In this document: positions 34,231-43,631 of the stretch, piece by piece
Layout: every line of letters starts with the position of its first letter
How positions within the stretch are numbered: position 1 is the first letter of the stretch
Assembly (NCBI RefSeq): GCF_900105985.1
Contig: NZ_FNUB01000005.1
Coordinates: forward strand, 2,232,001-2,296,000
Direction of reading: 5' to 3'
Origin: Tenacibaculum sp. MAR_2010_89
Lineage (GTDB): Bacteria; Bacteroidota; Bacteroidia; Flavobacteriales; Flavobacteriaceae
Length of the DNA stretch: 64,000 nucleotides
Position numbers and translations under genes: made by a program
Notes under the pieces: model-generated
What the model saw: only the letters and a program-made list of their open reading frames with translations
Told to the model about the DNA's origin: nothing
Databases searched by the model: none

Positions 34231-35388
34231 TTAATACTCTTTATTTACGAATTCTAATACTTTTTTAATTACATGATTTTGTTCTTCATCGCTTAAGCTA
34301 GGATACATTGGTAGACTAAAACAGTTTTTATAATAATTCTCAGCATTTTTTAAATCTGCGTTTTCATAGCCTATACTTTTATAATATGGAAGTGTATGAA
34401 GAGGTATGTAGTGTATTTGAGGAACTATTCCTTCTTTTACTAAAAACTCGAAAAATTTTTTCCTTTTTTTTACTTCAACAACAAATAAATGATAAGCATT
34501 TAAATAGCCTGAAGGAGTATGCTGAAATTTCACTTTTCCATTGAAGGCTTTTATATATTTATTAGCAATTTGATTTCGTTTTATTATTCTTTTATCATTT
34601 TTTGCTAATTGTGTAATTCCCAAAGACGCATGGATATCTGTCAGTCTATAATTAAACCCTAAAGTTTGCATTTCATAATACCAATTACCATGATTCTCTT
34701 TCATATTATTTTTAGTAATTCCATGTGTACGAAGTAACATGACCCTATCATAGATTTCTTTAGAGTTAGTCGTAATCATTCCTCCTTCACCACAAGCAAT
34801 ATGCTTAACTGGGTGAAAAGAAAATACAGATATATCTGCGTAGTTTCCATTTCCACAGTATTGATCTTGCTTTTTAGAATTAGTAAAGTTACCACCAGGT
34901 GAATGACATGAATCTTCAATAATCCATAAATCATATTCATCAGCTAATTTTTTGAAATCTTCTAAATTAACAGGTAATCCCCCAAAGTTTACAGGAATAA
35001 TTCCTTTAAAAAAACCTTTAGGTTTAGATTTTAATAATTCTCTGGTTTTGTCTATATCAATTAAATACGTTTCAGGATTAATATCAGCAAACCAAACTTC
35101 AGCATCAACAAATCTTGCACAATTTGCAGAAGAAGCAAAAGTTATTGGGGTAGTAATTATACGATCACCTTTTTTTAAATTTAAAGACAATACAGCAAGG
35201 TGAAGTCCAGCTGTAGCATTACACATAGCAACAGCATATTTAGCACCTACATATTTGGCAAATTTATGCTCAAATTCTTCTACTTTTGGACCTTGGGTTA
35301 ATAGATCCGATTGTAATGTTTTTACAACAGAATCAATATCGTCTTGTTCTATATTGTGTCTCCCGTAAGGAATATTGAATTTAGTCAT
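34231..35388 (-). CDS. pseC: UDP-4-amino-4,6-dideoxy-N-acetyl-altrosamine transaminase
   Basis: 385 aa, DegT/DnrJ/EryC1 sugar aminotransferase: YGRHNIEQDDIDSVV at the start, CNATAGLHLAVLSL, TPITFASSANCARFV, EDSCHSPGG and PLP lysine K195 in FSFHPVKHIACGEGG. The NATAGLH and FHPVKHI patterns fit PseC, which uses the PseB product. It heads the operon; the 242-bp gap upstream should hold the promoter, though I see no full consensus on this strand. Confidence 0.87.
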   Translation of the reverse strand: MTKFNIPYGRHNIEQDDIDSVVKTLQSDLLTQGPKVEEFEHKFAKYVGAKYAVAMCNATAGLHLAVLSLNLKKGDRIITTPITFASSANCARFVDAEVWFADINPETYLIDIDKTRELLKSKPKGFFKGIIPVNFGGLPVNLEDFKKLADEYDLWIIEDSCHSPGGNFTNSKKQDQYCGNGNYADISVFSFHPVKHIACGEGGMITTNSKEIYDRVMLLRTHGITKNNMKENHGNWYYEMQTLGFNYRLTDIHASLGITQLAKNDKRIIKRNQIANKYIKAFNGKVKFQHTPSGYLNAYHLFVVEVKKRKKFFEFLVKEGIVPQIHYIPLHTLPYYKSIGYENADLKNAENYYKNCFSLPMYPSLSDEEQNHVIKKVLEFVNKEY

Positions 35389-35543
35389 TTAAGAAAATTA
35401 AATAGTTTTCTCGTTATTGAAAATAACAAGCATTTTGTTCTTTGTTCAGTTAAACAGTTTGTAAAAATACGTATTTTCTAAGTTTAAAGCTTAACTCTTA
35501 ATACAAATCATAAAATTTAGATTTAAATTTACTATATAAATAG

Positions 35544-35551
35544 TAGATTTG
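35544..35551 (+). promoter_or_regulatory. -7 box upstream of the CCA-adding enzyme gene
   Basis: TAGATTTG in the 242-bp divergent gap; predicted leader of about 75 nt before ATG 35631. Confidence 0.4.
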
Positions 35552-35630
35552 CATTAATTAAGATTACAGTAAAAGTACCTATTATAATAAATCGATTAAG
35601 GTAATGTAATTGTAATAAGAGAATAATTTT

Positions 35631-37052
35631 ATGCAAAAACAATACTATAAAGAGGCAATTTCTGCCGAAATATTTCATTATATATCAAAAGCTGCTAAGG
35701 AGTTAGGATTAGAAAGTTATGTAATTGGTGGGTTTGTTCGTGACCATATTTTACAAAGAGGAACAGCTAAAGATATTGATATTGTAGCTATTGGTAGTGG
35801 TATTGAATTAGCAGAAAAAGTAGCATCTTTATTGCCTACTAAACCAAAAGTTCAGGTTTTTAAAACCTACGGAACTGCTATGTTACGATTTCAAGATGTA
35901 GAAATTGAGTTCGTTGGAGCAAGAAAAGAATCATACACTGAAGAAAGTAGGAATCCAACAATATCGAAAGGTACTTTAGTAGATGATCAAAATAGAAGAG
36001 ATTTTACAATAAATGCCTTAGCATTAAGTTTAAATGAAGATAGTTTTGGATTGTTATTAGATCCTTTTAATGGAATAGATGATTTACAAAATAAAATAAT
36101 TAAAACACCATTAAGTCCTGATATTACGTATTCAGATGATCCATTAAGAATGATGAGGGCGGTTAGGTTTGCAAGTCAATTAGGATTTAAAATAGAAGAA
36201 AAGTCGTTAGATGCGATTACAAATAACGCTGACAGAATAGATATTATTACTCGTGAAAGAATTATAGTGGAGTTAAATAAAATTCTAGAATCGTATAAAC
36301 CATCTATTGGTTTTTTATTATTAGAAAAAACGAAATTACTTAAGCGTATTATTCCTGAATTAATTGATCTTAAAGGGGTTGAGGAAGTGGAAGGACAGAA
36401 GCATAAAGATAATTTTTATCACACATTAGAAGTGGTGGACAATATTTCATTAAAAACGAATGACGTTTGGTTGCGTTGGGCAGCTTTATTGCATGATATA
36501 GGAAAAGCTCCTACAAAAAAATATCATCCGAGAATAGGTTGGACATTTCATTCTCATGAATTTGTTGGTTCAAAGATGGTGTATAAATTATTTAAGCGCT
36601 TGAGAATGCCATTAAACAACAAAATGAAATTTGTGCAAAAAATGGTGTTATTAAGCTCAAGGCCTATAGTACTTGCCTCTGAAGTAACAGATTCAGCTGT
36701 TCGTCGTTTAGTTTTTGATTCAGGAGAAGATGTTGATAGTTTAATGACTCTTTGTGAGGCAGATATAACAACGAAAAACCCAAAAAAATTTAAACGTTAT
36801 CATAAAAATTTTGAAATTGTTCGTAAAAAAATAAAAGAAGTTGAAGAACGAGATAGAGTTCGTAATTTTCAACCTCCAATAACAGGAGAAGAGATTATGA
36901 AAACCTTTAATTTAAAACCGTGTAGAGAGATTGGTCAAATAAAAGAAGCTATAAAAGAAGCTATTTTAGAAGGTGAAATACCTAATGAATATGAAGCTTG
37001 TTATGAGTTTATGATCGAAAAAGGTAAAAAACTAGGGCTAGAATTAATCTAA
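35631..37052 (+). CDS. CCA tRNA nucleotidyltransferase with HD domain
   Basis: 473 aa. Class II nucleotidyltransferase head: YVIGGFVRDHILQRG and AKDIDIVAIG (catalytic Asp pair), DQNRRDFTINALALSL, DDPLRMMRAVRFASQLGF; the tRNA-binding helices follow, then an HD domain with HTLEVVDN and LLHDIGKAPTKK. It builds or repairs the 3' CCA end of tRNA; the HD part adds phosphohydrolase activity in related enzymes. Monocistronic, between the nonulosonate operon and the export genes. Confidence 0.94.
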   Translation: MQKQYYKEAISAEIFHYISKAAKELGLESYVIGGFVRDHILQRGTAKDIDIVAIGSGIELAEKVASLLPTKPKVQVFKTYGTAMLRFQDVEIEFVGARKESYTEESRNPTISKGTLVDDQNRRDFTINALALSLNEDSFGLLLDPFNGIDDLQNKIIKTPLSPDITYSDDPLRMMRAVRFASQLGFKIEEKSLDAITNNADRIDIITRERIIVELNKILESYKPSIGFLLLEKTKLLKRIIPELIDLKGVEEVEGQKHKDNFYHTLEVVDNISLKTNDVWLRWAALLHDIGKAPTKKYHPRIGWTFHSHEFVGSKMVYKLFKRLRMPLNNKMKFVQKMVLLSSRPIVLASEVTDSAVRRLVFDSGEDVDSLMTLCEADITTKNPKKFKRYHKNFEIVRKKIKEVEERDRVRNFQPPITGEEIMKTFNLKPCREIGQIKEAIKEAILEGEIPNEYEACYEFMIEKGKKLGLELI

Positions 37053-37066
37053 TTCTAGCTAGTTTG
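37030..37066. terminator. bidirectional terminator between CCA enzyme and GT90 genes
   Basis: AACTAG-gg-CTAGAATTA pairs with TAATTCTAG-CTAGTT around loop ATC, a 15-bp stem with a 2-nt bulge that overlaps both convergent stop codons. Confidence 0.7.
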
Positions 37067-37990
37067 TTTAAAATAATTATTTAAAACTAATAAAGAAAGT
37101 TGTTTTTCTGAAGTAGGGTTTTCAAATTTTTTTACCCAATCATTTGCATTTTTTATAATATTTAAAGCTTCATTTACATTATTTAGATAATAATCTCTTT
37201 TTTCTAAGAGATCAGAATAATCATCTTTAATATGTACATAATGATGGTTAGGTATTAATTTACCTTCCATATACCAAGTTTCAAATATGGGAGTAGGCAT
37301 GAAGCAAAGTGAATTAGAAGACATAATCCACTTTAAGTTTGTAGCAACATCAATACCTTCTATAGATAAAATGAATTTATAATCTAATTGCTGGTTTATA
37401 CTTAAATACTCTTTTTTCCATGCTAAAGGATAATGTTCATTCTTACTAACTTCTCCAATGTTACATAATGAATGATTATGGAATTTCTCAACTAATAACC
37501 GTCTGTTTTCTTTATGAATTTCACCTCTCCAAACAACCACATCATTTTTTTCATGAAACTGCTTATTATCAGTAATAAAATGAAAGTGTCTTAAAGAATC
37601 CAATTTCATTAAAACAGAATTACCATTATGATTTATAGGACGACTTTTAACAATTGTTGGTTGATCAAAATTCTCAGTAACATCTCCGAATTTAAATTTT
37701 ATTTTATTTTTTACTGAAAAATACTTTGTAAACTTTACCAAATCAAAAAAATATAAACTCCCTTTTTTAGGAAGTTTAAAATCTTTTAATGATGTCCATT
37801 CGTTTTTATTAGTAGAAGAAGTAACTGAGGGAGATATGTAATATTCTAAACGCTTTTTTAGTTCATCATTTTCAACTTTCAACCATTTATTTAATTGAAA
37901 TCTAAAAATAAAATTTGGAGTTATGTATCTAAAAATATTTGTTATATAATAATAAAATTTTTGACGCTTAATATTTTTAAGAAATCCCAT
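37055..37990 (-). CDS. GT90-family glycosyltransferase (LPS-modifying type)
   Basis: 311 aa. A basic N-terminus (FLKNIKRQKFYYYITNIF) precedes the CAP10/LpsA-like domain: VVWRGEIHKENRRLLVEKF, then KFILSIEGIDVATNLKWIMSSNSLCFMP, where EG..va..lkwimss.s is diagnostic, and LIPNHHYVHIKDDYSDL. GT90 enzymes in bacteria transfer xylose or related sugars to LPS or capsule. Last gene of the minus-strand export operon, starting 1 bp before the ABC exporter stop region. Confidence 0.82.
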   Translation of the reverse strand: MGFLKNIKRQKFYYYITNIFRYITPNFIFRFQLNKWLKVENDELKKRLEYYISPSVTSSTNKNEWTSLKDFKLPKKGSLYFFDLVKFTKYFSVKNKIKFKFGDVTENFDQPTIVKSRPINHNGNSVLMKLDSLRHFHFITDNKQFHEKNDVVVWRGEIHKENRRLLVEKFHNHSLCNIGEVSKNEHYPLAWKKEYLSINQQLDYKFILSIEGIDVATNLKWIMSSNSLCFMPTPIFETWYMEGKLIPNHHYVHIKDDYSDLLEKRDYYLNNVNEALNIIKNANDWVKKFENPTSEKQLSLLVLNNYFKQTS

Positions 37991-37991
37991 T

Positions 37992-39827
37992 TTACTGAAA
38001 TGATTGCATGGTTATTAATTTAAAGTATTCACCTTTTTTAGCTAGCAATTCCTCATGATTTCCTTGCTCCATTATTTTACCTTTTTTCATCACCACTATT
38101 AAATCAGCGTTTTGAATAGTAGATAATCTGTGAGCAACAACAATAGAAGTTCTGTTTTTCATCATATTATCTAGATCATCTTGTACTAACTTTTCTGACT
38201 CTGTATCTAAAGCAGAAGTAGCTTCATCTAAAATCATTATTGGAGGGTTTTTCAAAACCGCCCTAGCTATTGATAAACGTTGCTTTTGACCACCAGATAA
38301 GTTACCACCTCCATCACCAATATTGGTGTTATATTGCTCGGGTAAATCTTTTATAAACTCGTGAGCGTTGGCAATTTTTGAAGCTTTTTGTATTTCTTCT
38401 GGAGTTGCATCTGGGCTACCTAAAGAGATGTTATTTGCAACGCTGTCATTGAATAATATTGAATCTTGAGTAACGATACCTATTAAACTACGTAAAGAAT
38501 TTTTTGTGACATCTTTAATGTTTAAGCCATCTACAGTAATACTTCCTTTATCAATGTCATAAAAACGAGGAATAATATTTGTTAAAGTAGATTTTCCACT
38601 TCCTGATTGTCCAACTAAAGCTACAGTTTTTCCTTTAGGAATAGTTAAAGAAAAATCTTTTAAAACATAATCATTTTTATATTTAAAGGAAATATTGTCA
38701 ATTTTAATTTCAGAATTGAAATCATCCTTAGTGATTGCATCTTTTTTATCAGTTATTGGATTTTTCTTATTTAATATTTCTAATATTCTATCTATTGAAG
38801 CTCCGGCTCTTTTAATGCTGTACATAGCATTTGATATGTTTTTTGCAGGAGTTAAAATATTATAAGCTAAAGCCATGAATCCAATAAAAGTTCCACCTGT
38901 CATTGACTTATCTATTAATACCATTTTACCTCCATACCATAAAACTACAACTATAACAGTAATACCCAATACTTCACTAAGTGGAGTCGCCAAATTTTGT
39001 CTAAACATTAATTTATTTGAATGTTTAAAAATTTTATCAGAAGTTTTAAAAAACCTATTTTTAAAAATAGATTCAGCAACAAATCCTTTTATTATTTTTA
39101 AACCAGATAATGTTTCTTCAACATGTGATAAAAACTGACCGTTTTCTCTTTGCACTTGATCAGAAGAAGCTCTTAGTTTTTTACCAATGAAGGCAATTAT
39201 TAACCCTGATAAAGGAATGAAAATAAAAATAAATAATGTTAGTTGAGGACTTATCGCAAACATCATTGATAAAGTGAAAATAATAATTAAAGGTTGTTTA
39301 ACAAGCATTTCTAAAACACTTAAAAATGACCATTGAACTTCTCCTACATCATTTGTTATTCTAGACATCACATCACCTTTTCTTTTTTCAGTAAAAAAAG
39401 AAATAGGTAAGCTAATTACTTTTAAATAAACTTCATTTCTCATGTCTTTAATTACACCATTTCTAATAATAGCCATGAAGTATAAAGAAGCATAGTTTGC
39501 AATATTTTTTAAAAGAAAAAGAAAAATTATTATTATACACACGTACCCTAAAACAACAATTTCACCATTATTACCATTTTCGATTTGTTGCGTAACAAAA
39601 TAATTTAAACTGTTTTCTAAATATAATTTAAAATTATTTGTTAATCCTTCATATACAGGTTTAACATAGACTCTTTTATTACTTTTAAATAAAATATCCA
39701 ACATTGGTATAAAAGCAACAAAACTTAATGTACTAAAAAGAGCATAAAAGACATTGCAGATAATATTTAATATTAGAAGTCTTTTATAAGGGAAAATAAA
39801 TCGTATGACTTTTTTTAAATCATTCAT
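37992..39827 (-). CDS. MsbA-like ABC exporter (fused permease and ATPase)
   Basis: 611 aa. Six-TM exporter domain (about residues 15-330) with TEKRKGDVMSRITNDV in the first coupling region, then an ATPase domain: GQSGSGKST (Walker A), LSGGQKQRLSIARA (signature), IMILDEATSALDTESE (Walker B) and VVAHRLST. Homodimeric lipid, lipid-A or lipid-linked oligosaccharide flippase family. Its place between glycosyltransferases suggests transport of a lipid-linked glycan, but a general MsbA role is possible. Confidence 0.9.
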   Translation of the reverse strand: MNDLKKVIRFIFPYKRLLILNIICNVFYALFSTLSFVAFIPMLDILFKSNKRVYVKPVYEGLTNNFKLYLENSLNYFVTQQIENGNNGEIVVLGYVCIIIIFLFLLKNIANYASLYFMAIIRNGVIKDMRNEVYLKVISLPISFFTEKRKGDVMSRITNDVGEVQWSFLSVLEMLVKQPLIIIFTLSMMFAISPQLTLFIFIFIPLSGLIIAFIGKKLRASSDQVQRENGQFLSHVEETLSGLKIIKGFVAESIFKNRFFKTSDKIFKHSNKLMFRQNLATPLSEVLGITVIVVVLWYGGKMVLIDKSMTGGTFIGFMALAYNILTPAKNISNAMYSIKRAGASIDRILEILNKKNPITDKKDAITKDDFNSEIKIDNISFKYKNDYVLKDFSLTIPKGKTVALVGQSGSGKSTLTNIIPRFYDIDKGSITVDGLNIKDVTKNSLRSLIGIVTQDSILFNDSVANNISLGSPDATPEEIQKASKIANAHEFIKDLPEQYNTNIGDGGGNLSGGQKQRLSIARAVLKNPPIMILDEATSALDTESEKLVQDDLDNMMKNRTSIVVAHRLSTIQNADLIVVMKKGKIMEQGNHEELLAKKGEYFKLITMQSFQ

Positions 39828-39841
39828 ATATAGTTAACTAA

Positions 39842-40831
39842 TTATTCAAACCAATCTAAAAACTTTTTGGTTTGAATATTTTTTATTTTTGGTTTTTGAG
39901 TATGTAAAAGATTACCATTAGCTACTTTATGATATACTTCTATATATGATAAAGCCATTTTTTTGGCATTAAAATTCTCAATAGCATACTCATTACAACT
40001 CTTTTGAGAATAATTACCAATATTTTTAATAGCATGAGTTAGTTCTTTACGATTATTAGAAAGGTATCCTACATCCTTATTTATTAACTCATTTAAAGAT
40101 CCGTAAGGAGTTGCAAAAACTGGGCAACCATAATATAAACTTTCAATAATAGCTAAACCAAAAGGTTCATGCCAAAGAACAGGGAATATTAATCCTTTAG
40201 ATTTATTAAGTAGTTGATTTTTTTCTTTACCACCTACCATTCCATAAAATGAAGCTTTAGGAGTAAGAGTAAATCGCATTCCCATTTTAAAGTTGAAACG
40301 ATCACCGCCCAAAACTTTTAAATGTTCATTCTTAGCTTTTTTTACAACGTTTATTGCTCCTTTTACATTTTTTATTCTCCAAGCTGCTTTAGCTAAAAAA
40401 TGAAAATAATTTTCTTTAGAGAAAGTAGGATTTAGATAATCGTCCCAATCCAATCCATTATAAACATACGTACTTGCACTATATCTTTCAGCATGGTTTT
40501 TTGAAACAAAAACTGTATTATTATCAATAAAAGCATCTTTGTTTGCATTACCATGCATAGTAACAACATAAGGATGTTTTGCCCTTTCAATATCTCCTGG
40601 TTGATGTTGAAAATGAATAACATCAGTGTTTTCAGGAATTTGAGCCCAAATATTTACACTATGATCAATATTTTTTATTGTAGCAAAATTACATTGAGAA
40701 CCTTTTTCTACTAAATAGGTTACATTATGCCCTAATAAGCTAAGTTCTTTACCTAGATACCAGATAACCCTTTCAGTACCTCCATAATGAGTTACAGGAA
40801 TAATATTATAATGTACAATAGTTATATTCAT
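39842..40831 (-). CDS. glycosyltransferase family 4
   Basis: 329 aa. ITIVHYNIIPVTHYGGTERVIWYLGKELSLLGH is the GT4 N-terminal loop; HQPGDIERAKHPYVVTMHGN follows; the donor domain has AKAAWRIKNVKGAINV, GLIFPVLWHEPFGLAIIESLYYGCPVFAT (E-x7-E) and GSLNELI. Starts immediately after the stop of the phosphosugar mutase gene (TAG/ATG abutting), so translation is likely coupled. Sugar unknown. Confidence 0.88.
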   Translation of the reverse strand: MNITIVHYNIIPVTHYGGTERVIWYLGKELSLLGHNVTYLVEKGSQCNFATIKNIDHSVNIWAQIPENTDVIHFQHQPGDIERAKHPYVVTMHGNANKDAFIDNNTVFVSKNHAERYSASTYVYNGLDWDDYLNPTFSKENYFHFLAKAAWRIKNVKGAINVVKKAKNEHLKVLGGDRFNFKMGMRFTLTPKASFYGMVGGKEKNQLLNKSKGLIFPVLWHEPFGLAIIESLYYGCPVFATPYGSLNELINKDVGYLSNNRKELTHAIKNIGNYSQKSCNEYAIENFNAKKMALSYIEVYHKVANGNLLHTQKPKIKNIQTKKFLDWFE

Positions 40832-42541
40832 CTATAACTTTAAATCTTTAATAATTCGTTTAATTTTTTCATCTAAAGTAGCTTCTGTGTTTTTCGCATC
40901 TTCAATTTTAGATAAACCTATTTTTACACTAATGTAAAATTTAATTTTAGGTTCAGTTCCACTTGGTCTAGCGGCAATTTTTGAACCATCTATGGTTTCA
41001 TAGATTAAAACATTTGACTTAGGTATCTCAATTTTAGTTTCTTCACCAGTAATTATGTTTTTCTGTATTGAAGTATGATAGTCAAATAAATATTTTACTT
41101 GTACTCCATCTATTTCAGTTAATGGGTTGTTGCGTAAATCAACCATCATTTGTTTGATTTGCTGAGCACCATCCATTCCTTTTTTAACTAAAGAAATTAA
41201 ATGTTCTTTATAAAAATGATGTTTAGTGTAAAGTTGAAGTAATTCATTATAAAATGAGCTACCATTATTTTTTGCTTCACTGGCAATTTCACATGCAAGT
41301 AGGGCGGAGGTTACTGCATCTTTATCTCTAACAAAATCACCTACCATGTAACCAAAACTTTCTTCACCACCACCAATAAATTCTTGATTAGGGTGATCTT
41401 TAATCATTTTTGCAATCCATTTAAAACCAGTTAACCCAACTTTGGTTTCAACACCATAACTATCAGCAATTTCATTAACTAAATTTGTTGATACAATTGT
41501 AGAACCTACAAATTGTTTTCCATTTAATTTACCTTGTTTTTTCCAATCATTGATTAAAAAATCAGTCATTACACTCATGGTTTGATTACCATTTAGTAAT
41601 TTCATGTTCCCTTCTAAATAACGAACAGCTATACCAATTCTATCAGAATCTGGATCGGTACCTAAAACAATATCAGCATCTATTTTGTTAGCTAAATTTA
41701 CAGCTAACTGTAAAGCTTCTGGCTCTTCTGGGTTAGGTGATTTAACAGTAGGAAAGCTTCCATCTGGTTCAGCCTGTTCTTCAACAATATGGACCTGCGT
41801 GTATCCAGCTCTTTTTAAAACTTCAGGGATTAATTTAATAGAAGTACCATGTAAAGAAGTAAAAACTATTTTTAAATCTTTTCTTCCTTTTACATTAAAA
41901 GTACCATTTTGTAATGAGGCTTGCCAAAAAGCTTCGTCAACTTCTTTTCCTATTGTAGTTATTAAATTTTCTTTCGCATTAAAATTAATGTCAGAATAAT
42001 TTAATGAATTAACATTGTCAATGATTCCGTGATCTTGAGGAGGCACTATTTGGCCACCATCGGTCCAATATACTTTATAACCATTGTATTCAGGTGGATT
42101 ATGAGAAGCAGTAAGTACAATTCCTACATCACATCCTAAATGATTTACAGCAAAAGATAATTCTGGAGTAGGGCGTAAGTCTTCAAAAATGAAAACCTGT
42201 ATATTATTAGCAGATAATACATCAGCAACAACTTTTGCTAACCATTTACTATCATGCCTACAGTCATACCCAATTGCTACCTTTAATTCTTTTTTAGAAG
42301 TAGTTTTATGTAAATAATTACTTAACCCTTGGGTAGCTTTACCTAAGGTATATTTATTAATTCTATTTGTGCCGGCACCAACAATTCCTCGCATTCCTCC
42401 AGTTCCAAACTCTAAGTTTTTATAAAAACGATCAGATAAATCTTCAGAATTAGTAGTTATTAATTCTTGAATTTCTTGTCTTGTTTCTGCATCGAAAATC
42501 TCAGAAAGCCACATTTTGGCTTTATTTATTATATCTTCCAT
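40832..42541 (-). CDS. phosphosugar mutase (phosphoglucomutase/phosphomannomutase family)
   Basis: 569 aa, four-domain alpha-D-phosphohexomutase: TASHNPPEYNGYKVYW holds the phosphorylated Ser, GTDPDSDRIGIAV the Mg2+ site, GGGEESFGYM the sugar-binding loop and RPSGTEPKIKFYI the phosphate-binding loop. At 569 aa it belongs to the long PgcA/PGM2-like branch. It interconverts hexose 1- and 6-phosphates, supplying nucleotide-sugar precursors to the surrounding glycan genes. A TAGCTTTG box (42562-42569, minus) precedes the ATG. Confidence 0.93.
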   Translation of the reverse strand: MEDIINKAKMWLSEIFDAETRQEIQELITTNSEDLSDRFYKNLEFGTGGMRGIVGAGTNRINKYTLGKATQGLSNYLHKTTSKKELKVAIGYDCRHDSKWLAKVVADVLSANNIQVFIFEDLRPTPELSFAVNHLGCDVGIVLTASHNPPEYNGYKVYWTDGGQIVPPQDHGIIDNVNSLNYSDINFNAKENLITTIGKEVDEAFWQASLQNGTFNVKGRKDLKIVFTSLHGTSIKLIPEVLKRAGYTQVHIVEEQAEPDGSFPTVKSPNPEEPEALQLAVNLANKIDADIVLGTDPDSDRIGIAVRYLEGNMKLLNGNQTMSVMTDFLINDWKKQGKLNGKQFVGSTIVSTNLVNEIADSYGVETKVGLTGFKWIAKMIKDHPNQEFIGGGEESFGYMVGDFVRDKDAVTSALLACEIASEAKNNGSSFYNELLQLYTKHHFYKEHLISLVKKGMDGAQQIKQMMVDLRNNPLTEIDGVQVKYLFDYHTSIQKNIITGEETKIEIPKSNVLIYETIDGSKIAARPSGTEPKIKFYISVKIGLSKIEDAKNTEATLDEKIKRIIKDLKL

Positions 42542-42574
42542 AGATAAATTTAAAAAGTTTACAAAGCTACAACT

Positions 42575-43531
42575 TTAAAGATTTAGCTGTTCTTTTATCG
42601 TATAATGTTTTTGATGTTCACCACTTTTTATAATAAGTTCACCAAGGAAACCTGCTAAAAATAATAAGGTACCTAAAACCATAGATGTTAAAGCAATATA
42701 AAACCAAGGATTACTTGTGACTAAAATTGTTTTTATACCAGCAGAAACTCTATATAATTTCATAGCTCCAATGAAAAAAGCAGATAAAAAACCAAATAAA
42801 AACATTAATGTACCCCATAGGCCAAAGAAATGCATAGGTCTTTTTCCAAATTTAGAAAGAAAAGAGATAGTAATCAAATCTAAAAAACCGTTAACAAAAC
42901 GATCTATTCCAAATTTTGTAACTCCATATTTTCTTGCCTGATGTTGAACTACTTTTTCACCAATATTAGAAAAACCTTCATTTTTTGCTAAAACAGGAAT
43001 GTATCGATGCATTTCACCACTAACTTTAACCGTTTTTACAACTTCATTTTTGTAAGCTTTTAGGCCACAATTAAAATCATGAAGTTTTAAGCCTGAGGTT
43101 TTACGAGCAGCCCAATTAAATAATTTTGAAGGAATGTTTTTGGTTATAATATTATCATAACGTTTCTTTTTCCAGCCAGAAACTAAATCATATTTTTCAT
43201 TGGTAATTAAGTTGTATAAGCCAGGGATCTCATCAGGACTATCTTGTAAGTCAGCGTCCATTGTAATTACAACTTCACCTTGCGCTATATTAAAACCAGC
43301 GTCTAATGCTTGTGATTTTCCGTAGTTTCGTTGAAAACGAATTCCTTTAACAGATTTATTTTTTAATGATAACTCTTCAATTACTTTCCAAGATGTATCA
43401 GTACTTCCATCATCAATAAAAATAATTTCATACAAAAATTGATTGGATTGCATGGTGTTTGCAATCCAATCATGTAATTCTTGTAAAGACTCTTCTTCGT
43501 TAAGAAGTGGTATTACTACCGATATATTCAT
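42575..43531 (-). CDS. GT2 polyprenyl-phosphate-type glycosyltransferase (DPM1/GtrB-like)
   Basis: 318 aa from ATG 43531 (MNISVVIPLLNEEESLQEL); an ATG five codons upstream adds only MYLKS. GT-A motifs FIDDGSTDTSW, FQRNYGKSQALDAGF and ITMDADLQDSPDEIP. Two C-terminal TM segments (about residues 230-255 and 270-295) are typical of polyprenyl-phosphate glucosyl/mannosyltransferases. It would make a lipid-linked sugar donor on the cytoplasmic face. First gene of the minus-strand block down to 37.1 kb, although the mutase has a promoter-like box of its own. Confidence 0.9.
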   Translation of the reverse strand: MNISVVIPLLNEEESLQELHDWIANTMQSNQFLYEIIFIDDGSTDTSWKVIEELSLKNKSVKGIRFQRNYGKSQALDAGFNIAQGEVVITMDADLQDSPDEIPGLYNLITNEKYDLVSGWKKKRYDNIITKNIPSKLFNWAARKTSGLKLHDFNCGLKAYKNEVVKTVKVSGEMHRYIPVLAKNEGFSNIGEKVVQHQARKYGVTKFGIDRFVNGFLDLITISFLSKFGKRPMHFFGLWGTLMFLFGFLSAFFIGAMKLYRVSAGIKTILVTSNPWFYIALTSMVLGTLLFLAGFLGELIIKSGEHQKHYTIKEQLNL

Positions 43532-43631
43532 GCTTTTTAAATACAAAATTTATTAAGTTGTAAAGTTACAAAGTAAGTAGCAATTTATTACTCACAATAA
43601 CTGTTAATTTGTATTTAAAAATTAACAAGTA

